From: Melioribacter roseus
Lineage (GTDB): Bacteria > Bacteroidota > Ignavibacteria > Ignavibacteriales > Melioribacteraceae
DNA: 64,000 nt
Assembly: GCA_020724265.1 (NCBI GenBank)
Contig: DYHH01000016.1
Coordinates: forward strand, 1 to 64,000
Direction: 5' to 3'
The notes below the pieces were generated by a model that did not search any database, was not told the origin of the DNA, and worked only from the letters and a program-made list of their open reading frames with translations. Position 1 is the stretch's first letter, and every line of letters begins with the position of its first letter. The position numbers and the translations under genes were made by a program. Below are positions 1-7,841 of this stretch, one piece after another.

Positions 1-53
1 TTACTGACATTTCTATTGAGTTATTTACATGACATTTTTAACGAGTTATTACA
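1..53 (-). mobile_element. Probable insertion-sequence end (IS21-like) with two subterminal repeats
   Basis: Two 21-bp direct repeats, 5-25 and 30-50, share the pattern TGACATTT-TA--GAGTTATT and lie 25 bp apart. Read on the minus strand the segment begins TGTAATAACTCG at 53. Several short transposase-binding repeats close to a TG...CA terminus are typical of IS21-family ends. Position 53 also falls exactly where a Rossmann-fold reading frame is cut short. The transposase genes would lie left of the window, so the family assignment is an inference. Confidence 0.5.
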
Positions 54-115
54 CTCCCTACAAATCCCGTTGCTCCGATTATTAAAATCGTTCTATCCTT
101 ATTATATAAGCTCAT
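38..115 (-). pseudogene. 5' fragment of an NAD(P)-binding (NmrA/SDR-type) gene, truncated
   Basis: An ATG at 115-113 overlaps the stop codon of the upstream membrane-protein gene (ATGA overlap), so the two were probably translationally coupled. The 25 codons read MSLYNKDRTILIIGATGFVG and then five more residues. This is a typical beta-strand plus GxTGxxG dinucleotide-binding loop of NmrA/atypical SDR or epimerase proteins. The frame then meets TAA at 40-38 inside the repeat-containing element. The gene appears to be broken by insertion of the element at about position 53. The rest of the gene could continue beyond the left edge. Confidence 0.55.
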
Positions 116-513
116 AAATCACCGGCACTTTTTTCAAACCGATAGAGAAGTAAGATTATCGAACCCATTAAGAAATCGGATATACCCGAAAGAAGAACCA
201 GCCAAATAGAACTGACAAAAATGAAGTAAGTGAAAAGAAAAATCGTTGCCATAAATTTTACAACAATCGAAAAGATTATTAAGCATTCGTAACGTTTCAA
301 ATTAAAAGCTGCCATTGCGTAACCGACAGCCATTGCAATGTGAAACACACCGCCTTGTGACGGGAAGAATCTTTCCGTGCACTCATTGTATCCGAAAAAA
401 TCTAAAAATGAATCGGGCAATAAAATTAAACCGACACCGACGAATAACGAATGGATAGTAACCAGCCATAGAAAAATTGAAAGATACTTACTCCAATCAG
501 TTAAATTATTCAT
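112..513 (-). CDS. Small four-helix integral membrane protein, unknown function
   Basis: The 133-residue protein has four hydrophobic segments at about residues 12-35, 53-70, 78-100 and 103-125, with short polar loops. It resembles the small DUF4345-type or DoxX-like membrane proteins in size and layout only; I do not recognise a family signature. It overlaps by 3 bp the start of the truncated NAD(P)-binding gene, so the two formed an operon. The start is the ATG at 513-511. Confidence 0.6.
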   Translation of the reverse strand: MNNLTDWSKYLSIFLWLVTIHSLFVGVGLILLPDSFLDFFGYNECTERFFPSQGGVFHIAMAVGYAMAAFNLKRYECLIIFSIVVKFMATIFLFTYFIFVSSIWLVLLSGISDFLMGSIILLLYRFEKSAGDL

Positions 514-622
514 TTGCTTTCTCCAAGGGAAATGATTGTTGGGAAAGATGCAAAACGAGTGCCTGGAAAATTATTCGTTTCCGAACAGTATTCGAATAGT
601 TAAGAATAATGCCGCTGCGTTT

Positions 623-677
623 ATGCAATGATTTATTGCATTGTATTTCATTAGTGCAAGATTTTTGCAATATTGCA
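623..677. promoter_or_regulatory. Two palindromic sites with TGCAAT half-sites, possible operators
   Basis: A perfect inverted repeat ATGCAAT-gattt-ATTGCAT occupies 623-641. A perfect 12-bp palindrome TGCAATATTGCA occupies 666-677. Both share the half-site TGCAAT and lie 30 to 80 bp before the start of the sigma-54 activator gene. Paired sites of this kind upstream of an enhancer-binding protein gene suggest autoregulation. No binding partner can be proved from sequence. Confidence 0.45.
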
Positions 678-706
678 GATGTAATAATCTTACTTTGGGG
701 TGATGA

Positions 707-2434
707 ATGGATGTTAAAAAAGTAATCGACAGAGGAAAGGAAGTTTTAATTATCCCCGATGGAATAGCCGTCATCGGGAAAGAATGTAACATAATTGTTT
801 TCAATGAAGCCGCTTCAAGAATAACCGGCTACACCGAAGATGATGTTGTTGGTGAAAACTGTAAAATTCTTTTCGAACAGGGCTCTGACGGGATGAATTT
901 CCTGAAAGAATCTTTAAGAGATAACAGAGCATTTACAAATCTTGCTTTCAACATTATGACGAAAAAAGAAAGTGCAAAAAATGTACTTGCGTCAATCACA
1001 CCAATAGTTAGAAATGAAAACGTGATCAGCGCTGTTTTAGTTTTTCGTGATACAAAAGAAATGCTCAACTTAGCAGAAGATCTTGAAGAAAAAACTACTG
1101 AGTTAATCGATCAAAAAAATAAACTCGATGCAATATTCAACAGCAATATCGAAGGGACTTTTACAATTGATGACGGATGGAATGTAACTTCATTTAATGC
1201 AGCAGCAGAAAAAATTACTGGATATAAGGTAATCGAAGCTATTGGTAAAAAGTGTTGGGAAATTTTCAATTCGTCTCTCTGTAGAAATGGATGTCATATG
1301 GAACAGACAATTAAAAAAGGGAAAGCTACTATTGGGGATGAGATTACCATTACAAATAAACACGGTAAAAAAATTCCGATTCGAATAAACTCTACAATAT
1401 TATTAAATAACAGAAACGAAAGAATAGGTGCGGTTGAAACCTTTTTAGATATAAGCGAAATCAAAAATCTCTCCGAACACTTAGACGAAAGATTTAAATA
1501 TGAAAACATAGTTGGCAAGAACAAAGAAATTAAACAAATCATAAATGTACTCGAAAGTGTTGCACAAACCGACAGCTCGGTTTTAATAACCGGTGAAAGC
1601 GGTACAGGCAAAGAGCTTGCTGCACGCGCAATTCACTTAAACAGTCATCGAAGAACAGGACCTTTTACAGCAGTCAACTGCAGTGCGTTTGCAGAAAGTT
1701 TGATCGAAAGTGAATTGTTCGGACATGAAAAGGGTGCATTTACCGGTGCAATAAAATCTAAAGTAGGTAGATTTGAACTTGCTCAAAACGGAACTCTATT
1801 TCTTGATGAAATTGGTGATCTTTCGATTACGGTTCAAACTAAATTATTACGCGTTTTGGAAACAAAAGAAATCGAGAGAGTCGGTGCAAACAAAATAATT
1901 AAAATAGATACAAGAATTATTGCCGCAACTAATAAAGACCTCGAGCGAGAAATTGAAGCCGGAAGATTTAGAGAAGATTTATATTACAGAATTAATGTAA
2001 TGAACATACAGCTTCCGCCATTACGTGAAAGAAAAGATGATTTACCGATTTTGGTTAACCATTTTATTGAAAAATTCAATTCAAAATTTGAGCATAACAT
2101 AAAACACTTTTCTTCTTCGGCTTTCGACATTTTAATGGACTACAATTGGCCGGGCAACATCCGTGAACTTGAAAATGTAATCGAACATTGTTTTGTTCTA
2201 TGCGATAGCGATGTAATTCAAATTGAGCATTTACCGAAAAGATTACGTGAAGGGAATTTTCATTCTACTACCGAGAGCATTTCAAACAATTTTAATCATT
2301 TTAAAGATGCCGAGCGAAACATTATAATCAACACGCTAAAAAAGCATAACGGCAATAGAAGTAAAACTGCAGAAGAGTTGAATATTCATCCGACAACACT
2401 TTGGCGTAAGATGCAAAAATTCGGTATTAGTTGA
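707..2434 (+). CDS. PAS-PAS sigma-54-dependent transcriptional activator, Fis family
   Basis: This 575-residue enhancer-binding protein activates RNA polymerase carrying sigma-54 by ATP hydrolysis. It has two PAS domains (about 15-120 and 140-250), joined by a coiled-coil linker. The second PAS carries a Cys cluster (C183, C192, C196) that could hold a metal or sense redox state. The AAA+ domain shows Walker A GESGTGKE (296-303), an intact GAFTGA loop (343-348) and Walker [10 protein letters not shown] Fis-type helix-turn-helix fills roughly the last 40 residues. There is no receiver domain, so control is probably by ligand or redox state through the PAS domains. Targets are unknown; the next gene, 57 bp downstream, is a candidate. 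Confidence 0.9.
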   Translation: MDVKKVIDRGKEVLIIPDGIAVIGKECNIIVFNEAASRITGYTEDDVVGENCKILFEQGSDGMNFLKESLRDNRAFTNLAFNIMTKKESAKNVLASITPIVRNENVISAVLVFRDTKEMLNLAEDLEEKTTELIDQKNKLDAIFNSNIEGTFTIDDGWNVTSFNAAAEKITGYKVIEAIGKKCWEIFNSSLCRNGCHMEQTIKKGKATIGDEITITNKHGKKIPIRINSTILLNNRNERIGAVETFLDISEIKNLSEHLDERFKYENIVGKNKEIKQIINVLESVAQTDSSVLITGESGTGKELAARAIHLNSHRRTGPFTAVNCSAFAESLIESELFGHEKGAFTGAIKSKVGRFELAQNGTLFLDEIGDLSITVQTKLLRVLETKEIERVGANKIIKIDTRIIAATNKDLEREIEAGRFREDLYYRINVMNIQLPPLRERKDDLPILVNHFIEKFNSKFEHNIKHFSSSAFDILMDYNWPGNIRELENVIEHCFVLCDSDVIQIEHLPKRLREGNFHSTTESISNNFNHFKDAERNIIINTLKKHNGNRSKTAEELNIHPTTLWRKMQKFGIS

Positions 2435-2491
2435 AGAAATGAGATTTCAAAAGCATTTTAGTTTGGTGTTCATCAACTAATCGGAGGGAAA

Positions 2492-3358
2492 GTGAAAAAA
2501 TCATTTTTTGTTCTCGCCATAATTTTCTTTTCACTTGTAAAACATTCATTTGCGCAGTGCTCAGATGCAGGTATTTGTTCACTCGGTGGACACACCATAG
2601 AAGAAAAAATAAACTCTTTTAGTTTGTCCCTCGGATATTCTTACGGTTACAGCGGTAAAGTAGATGATATTAGTTATAGTTCTATAAAACTTGGTGGAAC
2701 TTATAACTTTTATGATAACACAAATTTTCATTTTGAGCTTCCTTTTAATTTGCAATCAGGTCCCCTTTATAACGTAAAAGGAATAGGCGATTTAATATTC
2801 GGCTTAAGCTATGGATTTAAATTTGACGAATCTTATTTAACCGTTTCTGCCGGCATGAGACTTGCTACCGCCGATGAGAACAGAGAATTTATTAGACAAC
2901 CTTACAGAAGCGGTCTTGGTTCGAATGATTTTATGCTGGGAATAGACTACTCTTTCTCAAATTTTTCGTTCGGCGCAGGTTACCAGTTAGCAGGTAAACC
3001 TGTTGATGAGGATCTCTTTATAGTTGAAAGAGGAGATGACTTGCTTTTACGATCAGGCTATATTTTTAATATAGATGATTTTTCGATTAACCCGCAATTA
3101 CTCTTCATAAAAAGATTAGGCAAATCGAAGATGTACTTTTTTAGCTCAGACCCGGACGCTAATTCAATACCATTGTATCTGGAAGTCGAGGGAAGCGATC
3201 AAAGTAAACTTAACTTATTTGTAAACACTACTTATAATGTAAATGAAAACTACTCGCATTTCATTGAATTTGCTCTTCCGTTTTTGGAAAGAGATGTTAA
3301 TGTTGACGGCTTAACAAGAGCATTTACCATTGCCACCGGAATACGTTTCCAATTTTAA
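2492..3358 (+). CDS. Putative outer-membrane beta-barrel protein
   Basis: The start is a GTG at 2492 behind a strong GGAGGG Shine-Dalgarno. The 288 residues begin with a Sec signal peptide (about 1-21, cleaved after FAQ). The mature protein begins with two cysteines in the context CSDAGICSLG and continues in alternating hydrophobic/polar strands, ending in an aromatic residue (IRFQF), as expected for an outer-membrane barrel of 10-14 strands. The substrate is unknown. It follows the sigma-54 activator gene, but I see no clear -24/-12 element in the 57-bp gap. Confidence 0.65.
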   Translation: MKKSFFVLAIIFFSLVKHSFAQCSDAGICSLGGHTIEEKINSFSLSLGYSYGYSGKVDDISYSSIKLGGTYNFYDNTNFHFELPFNLQSGPLYNVKGIGDLIFGLSYGFKFDESYLTVSAGMRLATADENREFIRQPYRSGLGSNDFMLGIDYSFSNFSFGAGYQLAGKPVDEDLFIVERGDDLLLRSGYIFNIDDFSINPQLLFIKRLGKSKMYFFSSDPDANSIPLYLEVEGSDQSKLNLFVNTTYNVNENYSHFIEFALPFLERDVNVDGLTRAFTIATGIRFQF

Positions 3359-3511
3359 AAAGAACAAAGATCACACGGAAAAAATATTTACACAGAGTTA
3401 ATCTGTGCCGATCGGAATATTTAGTATTATTCGTGATTCATCAAATTGTTTGTAATAAACTCCCACAAAAATTAAATTACAATCTACATTTAGCACAAAC
3501 TCGGAGAGAGA

Positions 3512-4858
3512 ATGGTAAAAGTGAAATTTGTAATTAAACGTACAGGTGCCGTTGTTCCATTCAGCGAAGATAGAATTGCAAATGCAATATATAGAGCCGC
3601 TGTTTCCGTTGGCGGGCGGGATAAAGATAAAGCCGCAGAACTTGCTAAACAGGTAATAAAAATTATTGACGAACGGTATAACGAAAATGATAAACCACAC
3701 ATAGAAGAAATACAGGACATAGTTGAAAAAGTATTAATAGAAAACGGTCATGCTAAAGTTGCAAAAGAATATATACTTTATCGCGAAGAAGCAGCACGAA
3801 GAAGAAAAGAAGATTCACGACATTTTTCTAAGCCGTCAGAGTACATTCCCTGGGCAAAGGTTTGGCGTTCTCTTAATTGGGCTGTAGATCACGGGCTGCA
3901 TACAATCAAATCTGCAAATGAGAGAATAAAGAAAGGTGAGTTTGCTCAAATAGTGCACGAAGTGGAAAGTTATTATGATGATCAACTGAACACAGCCGCT
4001 GAAATGATCAAAGAAAGAAGTGATGAACTAAGAATGGTAATGGTAAGTGGTCCTTCGTCATCCGGAAAAACGACAACTACATTTAAGCTCGAGCAAAAAT
4101 TAAAAAAGATGAATATGAGTTTCGTCCCGCTTATCGTTGATCATTACTTTTTTGATTTGGAGCTTCATCCGAAAGATGAGTTCGGCGATTATGATTTTGA
4201 AACTCCGCAAGCACTCGATCTTGAATTGATTAACGAACACTTAAGAAGATTAGCAGACGGCGAAGAAGTAAAAATTCCATACTACGATTTTAAAGAAGGC
4301 AAAAGATATCTCGATCGAACACCACTAAAAGTGGAAGCAAATCAAGTATTATTAATTGACAGCTTGCACGGACTTTATCCCGAATTCAGCAAAGCAATCC
4401 CCTCGGCACAAAAATTCAAATTGTATCTCGAACCATTACTTCAAATGAAAACAAATGCGGGCGATTTTATTCGATGGACTGACCTTCGTTTAATTAGAAG
4501 AATGCTGCGCGATTCTGTTCACCGTGCTTACAAACCCGAACAGACATTGCTTCATTGGCATTATGTGCGATCATCAGAAAAGAGAAACATACTTCCTTAT
4601 TGTAATACGGCTGATTATATTGTCAACACATCAATGCCGTTTGAAGTGCCTCTTTATAGACCACGATTGTTAAATGATTTTAACGAGTGGACAGAAAAAT
4701 ATAAAAATGATCCGCTTCGAATAGATGCTTATACAAGAGCGGAAAGATTAAGCAGAGTATTAAGTGAAATCGAACCGGTAGAAGATGATTCACCGGTACC
4801 TAATGATTCCGTTCTACGTGAGTTTATCGGAGGTAGTGTTTTTGACCAGCATAAGTAG
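3512..4858 (+). CDS. ATP-cone domain fused to uridine kinase-like P-loop kinase
   Basis: Residues 1-100 form an ATP-cone: FVIKRTGAVVPFSEDRIANA, then the AKEYILYREEAARRR end seen in NrdR and ribonucleotide reductases. Residues about 160-400 form a phosphoribulokinase/uridine kinase fold with P-loop GPSSSGKTTT. The C-terminal half therefore probably phosphorylates uridine/cytidine or a related nucleoside, and the cone would let ATP/dATP levels tune activity. The start ATG follows GGAGAG. It is monocistronic as far as visible. The substrate cannot be decided from sequence. Confidence 0.8.
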   Translation: MVKVKFVIKRTGAVVPFSEDRIANAIYRAAVSVGGRDKDKAAELAKQVIKIIDERYNENDKPHIEEIQDIVEKVLIENGHAKVAKEYILYREEAARRRKEDSRHFSKPSEYIPWAKVWRSLNWAVDHGLHTIKSANERIKKGEFAQIVHEVESYYDDQLNTAAEMIKERSDELRMVMVSGPSSSGKTTTTFKLEQKLKKMNMSFVPLIVDHYFFDLELHPKDEFGDYDFETPQALDLELINEHLRRLADGEEVKIPYYDFKEGKRYLDRTPLKVEANQVLLIDSLHGLYPEFSKAIPSAQKFKLYLEPLLQMKTNAGDFIRWTDLRLIRRMLRDSVHRAYKPEQTLLHWHYVRSSEKRNILPYCNTADYIVNTSMPFEVPLYRPRLLNDFNEWTEKYKNDPLRIDAYTRAERLSRVLSEIEPVEDDSPVPNDSVLREFIGGSVFDQHK

Positions 4859-4912
4859 TTGTGATGCACTCATAAAAATTTTTATAGCTGCAAAAATGCA
4901 AGACAATTTATA

Positions 4913-4952
4913 TTGACTTGCAAAATGTTTATCGATATATTTATCGTAAAAC
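4913..4952 (+). promoter_or_regulatory. Promoter and overlapping palindromic operator of the VapBC-type pair
   Basis: TTGACT (4913-4918) and TATATT (4936-4941) are separated by exactly 17 bp, a near-consensus primary promoter. The -10 box lies inside an inverted repeat, CGATA-tatt-TATCG (4933-4946), flanked by a looser GTTT/AAAC extension to 4927-4952. Binding of the antitoxin dimer here would block RNA polymerase, the usual autoregulation of such pairs. Confidence 0.55.
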
Positions 4953-4968
4953 ATTATAGAGATGGATA

Positions 4969-5175
4969 ATGACAACGGTTAAGATATCACCCAAATATCA
5001 AGTAGTCATCCCAAAGGAAATTAGAAGAAAACTGAATCTTCGTCCCGGTCAAAAACTTCAAATTCTTGAATTGGGAGATAGAATTGAATTTATTATTTAT
5101 AAAAATATTAAAGATGCCAGGGGATTTCTCAAAGGAATTGACACTAATATTGAAAGGGATGGAGATAGATTATGA
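4969..5175 (+). CDS. AbrB/SpoVT-type (VapB-like) antitoxin
   Basis: The 68-residue protein begins with the swapped-hairpin DNA-binding fold of AbrB/MazE antitoxins (VKISPKYQVVIPKEIRRKL, then a GQKLQILELGDRIE hairpin). The last 25 residues would wrap the toxin. Its stop overlaps the start of the PIN-domain gene by 4 bp (ATGA), so the two are translationally coupled. It probably binds the palindrome in its own promoter. Confidence 0.85.
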   Translation: MTTVKISPKYQVVIPKEIRRKLNLRPGQKLQILELGDRIEFIIYKNIKDARGFLKGIDTNIERDGDRL

Positions 5176-5546
5176 ATTTAGTCGATTCATCGGGGTGGTT
5201 GGAATACTTAGCCGATAGCAAAAATGCTAAGAATTTTGCATCTGCTATTGAAAATACAGAAGAATTAATTGTATCGACAATTAACATATATGAGATTTAC
5301 AAGAAAGTATTACTCGAAAAAGATGAAAACTATGCTTTACAAGTGATTGCCTTAATGCAACAAGCGAAAGTAATTGAGGTTAGCTCATCGATAGCTATTC
5401 AAGCTGCAAAATTTAGTTTTGAAAAAAAGATACCAATGGCAGATAGTATTATTTACATAACAGCAAAAATAAATGATGCTATAGTGTGGACACAAGATGA
5501 AGATTTTATAGATTTAGAAGGAGTAAAATATTTTAAGAAAAGCTAA
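5172..5546 (+). CDS. PIN-domain ribonuclease toxin (VapC-like)
   Basis: This 124-residue PIN protein has the acidic residues of the Mg-dependent RNase site: D4 in NLVDSSGW, a central Glu in NIYEIYKK, the Asp in MADSIIY and the DED pair in TQDEDF. VapC toxins cleave tRNA or rRNA and are neutralised by the co-transcribed antitoxin. All key acidic positions are kept, so the toxin appears functional. It is coupled to the antitoxin by a 4-bp overlap. Confidence 0.88.
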   Translation: MNLVDSSGWLEYLADSKNAKNFASAIENTEELIVSTINIYEIYKKVLLEKDENYALQVIALMQQAKVIEVSSSIAIQAAKFSFEKKIPMADSIIYITAKINDAIVWTQDEDFIDLEGVKYFKKS

Positions 5547-5620
5547 GAATACTTTTTGCAAATTACCTGCCATATCAAATGTATCGAATCGATAGATATA
5601 TTCGTAATTAACATTATAAT

Positions 5621-6004
5621 ATGATCAACAAATCACACATAATTTTTTATATTGGCGATCAACAAGCAAGCACCGAGTTTTATTCCAAATTGCTGAATAT
5701 TAATCCGACACTTAATGTTCCGGGTATGACCGAGTTCACGCTTACTGATAATTCCATCTTGGGTTTAATGCCTGCAGCGGGGATAAAGAAATTATTAAAG
5801 GAAAAAATTGAACTCCCGCAAAAAATAATTAACACACCAAGAGCAGAAATTTATTTAATTGTTGATAACGCCGCAGCATATATTAAGCGTGCTCAAGAAA
5901 TGAATGTAGTTGTTCTTGATGATTTTAAAGAAAGAGATTGGGGTCATCGAGCAATTTACTTTGAAGATCCTGACGGTTATATAATAGCATTTGCCGAAGA
6001 ATAA
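5621..6004 (+). CDS. VOC (glyoxalase/bleomycin-resistance) family protein
   Basis: The 127-residue single-module protein shows the VOC beta-alpha-beta-beta-beta pattern: an early FYIGDQQASTEFYSKLL segment and a late RAIYFEDPDGYIIAFAE strand with the characteristic DPDG turn. VOC proteins bind metals and small electrophiles or sequester drugs; the substrate is not predictable. It is followed 21 bp later by a second VOC-like gene, probably in one operon. Confidence 0.75.
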   Translation: MINKSHIIFYIGDQQASTEFYSKLLNINPTLNVPGMTEFTLTDNSILGLMPAAGIKKLLKEKIELPQKIINTPRAEIYLIVDNAAAYIKRAQEMNVVVLDDFKERDWGHRAIYFEDPDGYIIAFAEE

Positions 6005-6025
6005 ATTGTTGATTAACAAAACAAA

Positions 6026-6394
6026 ATGAATAATAAAAAACGGAAAGACCACGAACCACCACCGGCAACATTAAAGGGAATGAAGTTTCATCACATCGGA
6101 ATTCCAACCAAAGTAAAAAGACCAAACGAAAAATATATCGAACATCTTAAATTTTATGTCTCCGGTTTTGACTCAAGCGTATATGGAATTGAATGGATGC
6201 GTTTCGAAGATGACAGTCCGGTAGCAGAAATCATAAAAGAAGTTCCTCACATTGCATTTGAAGTTGACAATCTTGAAGAAGCAATAAAAGGGAAAGAATT
6301 GATCGATGAAATTTCTTCTCCTTCCAAAGGTGTACGAGTAGCTATGATAATCGAAAACGGCGCCCCAATAGAATTTATTGAATTTGATAGATAG
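6026..6394 (+). CDS. VOC-like protein of a conserved unknown subgroup
   Basis: The 122-residue protein begins with a basic tail, then MKFHHIGIPTKVKRPNE, a typical VOC first strand with HHIGIP. It continues with YVSGFDSSVYGIEWMRFEDD and ends NGAPIEFIEFD. This matches a widespread group of single-domain VOC proteins of unknown substrate, by recall of the family. It lies in tandem with another VOC gene, so the two may form a heterodimer or successive steps. Confidence 0.65.
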   Translation: MNNKKRKDHEPPPATLKGMKFHHIGIPTKVKRPNEKYIEHLKFYVSGFDSSVYGIEWMRFEDDSPVAEIIKEVPHIAFEVDNLEEAIKGKELIDEISSPSKGVRVAMIIENGAPIEFIEFDR

Positions 6395-6483
6395 TTTTCT
6401 TTGTCTTCTCATTCATTAAAAAATCTTTTAGCAAATAGGAAAATTTTTTTGAATATTTGTTTCCTTTAATTAGGACAACATGT

Positions 6484-7776
6484 ATGAAAAACGAATTCTT
6501 TTCGAAAATCAGCCCTCAATTCATTTTTATTGCCATAGTTTTATTGTTTAATAACAATGTTTTAGCCCAGTGGAGTAATGTAAAAAATCCCGGCTCGCGT
6601 GTATTATCAAGTATTGAATTTAATGGCTTTCTCTATATAGGTACGGAAGATAACGGATTACTTAGAAGCAGTAGCGGTGGTGAAAATTGGACACCTGTTC
6701 AAACAAATCTTTTTGAAACTGTCTTTAATATTGTGGGGTTTCAATCCCGCAACGACACAATTTGGGTTGCTTCATACGGCGGCGGAGTTGTTGTTAGTTA
6801 TGACCTCGGTTTAACCTGGCATTCATTCAGTAATGGATTTGAAACTCAGCCGTTTATTATGGATATTGGTTTATTTGGTGACACTTTATACACTGCAATT
6901 ACATACGAAATCGGATTTATGCCGAGCGGGGTTTATAAGACTTCGATTAATGAAGATAATTGGAAAATTGCCGGAATAAATTTCCCCTCAACTATTTATG
7001 GTGTTATGGATTTAGAGATAACTCCCGAAGGAAATTTCTTCGTCGGTTCTGCTCTTGCCGGATTGAAAGGCAATATAAATGTTAGCATTGATTCGGCAAA
7101 GACTTGGGAAAAAAGAGTAATTCCAAATGTGGGTGATGTAAACAGTTTTTATTACAATGATAATAAACTATATGCAGCAACATCGGATGGAGTGTATTAT
7201 ACAAATAACAGCGGTATCGAGTGGATAAAACTAAGTGAAGAACTAAACCATTATTATGTCGACGATATTCTTATTCAGAATGGAAACATTTTTTTAGCTG
7301 TTGATCAAATTGGAGTTATGGTTAGTAAAGATAACGGTTCTTCATGGAGTATAATTACCGGCAACCTAACGCTTGAAAAAGATTACATAAACAAATTATT
7401 TATTCATAATGAAAATTTATACGCCGCCATGAATGCAATACACGGTCTTTGGAAAATTCCGTTAATCATTGCCGAAGTCAATGAACCGAAAATCCCAACT
7501 CAATTTATTCTTGAGCAAAATTATCCAAACCCGTTTAACCCGACAACGAAAATTAAATTCTCAATACTCCCAGATAAAAAACGTGAAACGTCAAACGTGA
7601 AGTTAATTGTTTATGATGTCCTTGCAAGAGAAATTAAGACATTACTGAACAAACCGCTGCAAGCAGGCAATTTTGAAGTTGAGTTCGATGGCGGAAATTT
7701 ATCGAGCGGTGTTTATTATTATAAATTATCGGCAGGTAATTTTTCCGAAACGAAAAAAATGATTTTGATTAGATAA
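6484..7776 (+). CDS. Secreted beta-propeller protein with type IX secretion signal
   Basis: I start at the ATG 6484 because it opens a standard signal peptide (MKNEFFSKIS, ending VLAQW); the upstream in-frame ATG at 6457 only adds nine residues before it. Residues about 35-335 carry repeated SxDxGxxW-like blades (for example SSGGENW, SYDLGLTW, SIDSAKTW, SKDNGSSW), as in BNR/sortilin-type propellers. The last 85 residues form a type A T9SS sorting domain beginning with NYPNPFNPTTKIKFSI. It is exported through the outer membrane and cleaved or anchored there. The ligand is unknown. Confidence 0.85.
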   Translation: MKNEFFSKISPQFIFIAIVLLFNNNVLAQWSNVKNPGSRVLSSIEFNGFLYIGTEDNGLLRSSSGGENWTPVQTNLFETVFNIVGFQSRNDTIWVASYGGGVVVSYDLGLTWHSFSNGFETQPFIMDIGLFGDTLYTAITYEIGFMPSGVYKTSINEDNWKIAGINFPSTIYGVMDLEITPEGNFFVGSALAGLKGNINVSIDSAKTWEKRVIPNVGDVNSFYYNDNKLYAATSDGVYYTNNSGIEWIKLSEELNHYYVDDILIQNGNIFLAVDQIGVMVSKDNGSSWSIITGNLTLEKDYINKLFIHNENLYAAMNAIHGLWKIPLIIAEVNEPKIPTQFILEQNYPNPFNPTTKIKFSILPDKKRETSNVKLIVYDVLAREIKTLLNKPLQAGNFEVEFDGGNLSSGVYYYKLSAGNFSETKKMILIR

Positions 7777-7841
7777 AGTAATTTCTCTTTAAACGGCTCT
7801 GATCACTACAAATTACTTTCTTTCTTATTACATTTATATTT

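Noticed and set aside
2435-2491. Sigma-54 promoter before the outer-membrane protein gene
   Set aside because: No GG-N10-GC element with the usual flanks was found, although a sigma-54 activator gene lies upstream.
6457-6483. Nine extra residues before the T9SS cargo signal peptide
   Set aside because: The ATG at 6484 starts an ordinary signal peptide; the extension would move it away from the N-terminus.
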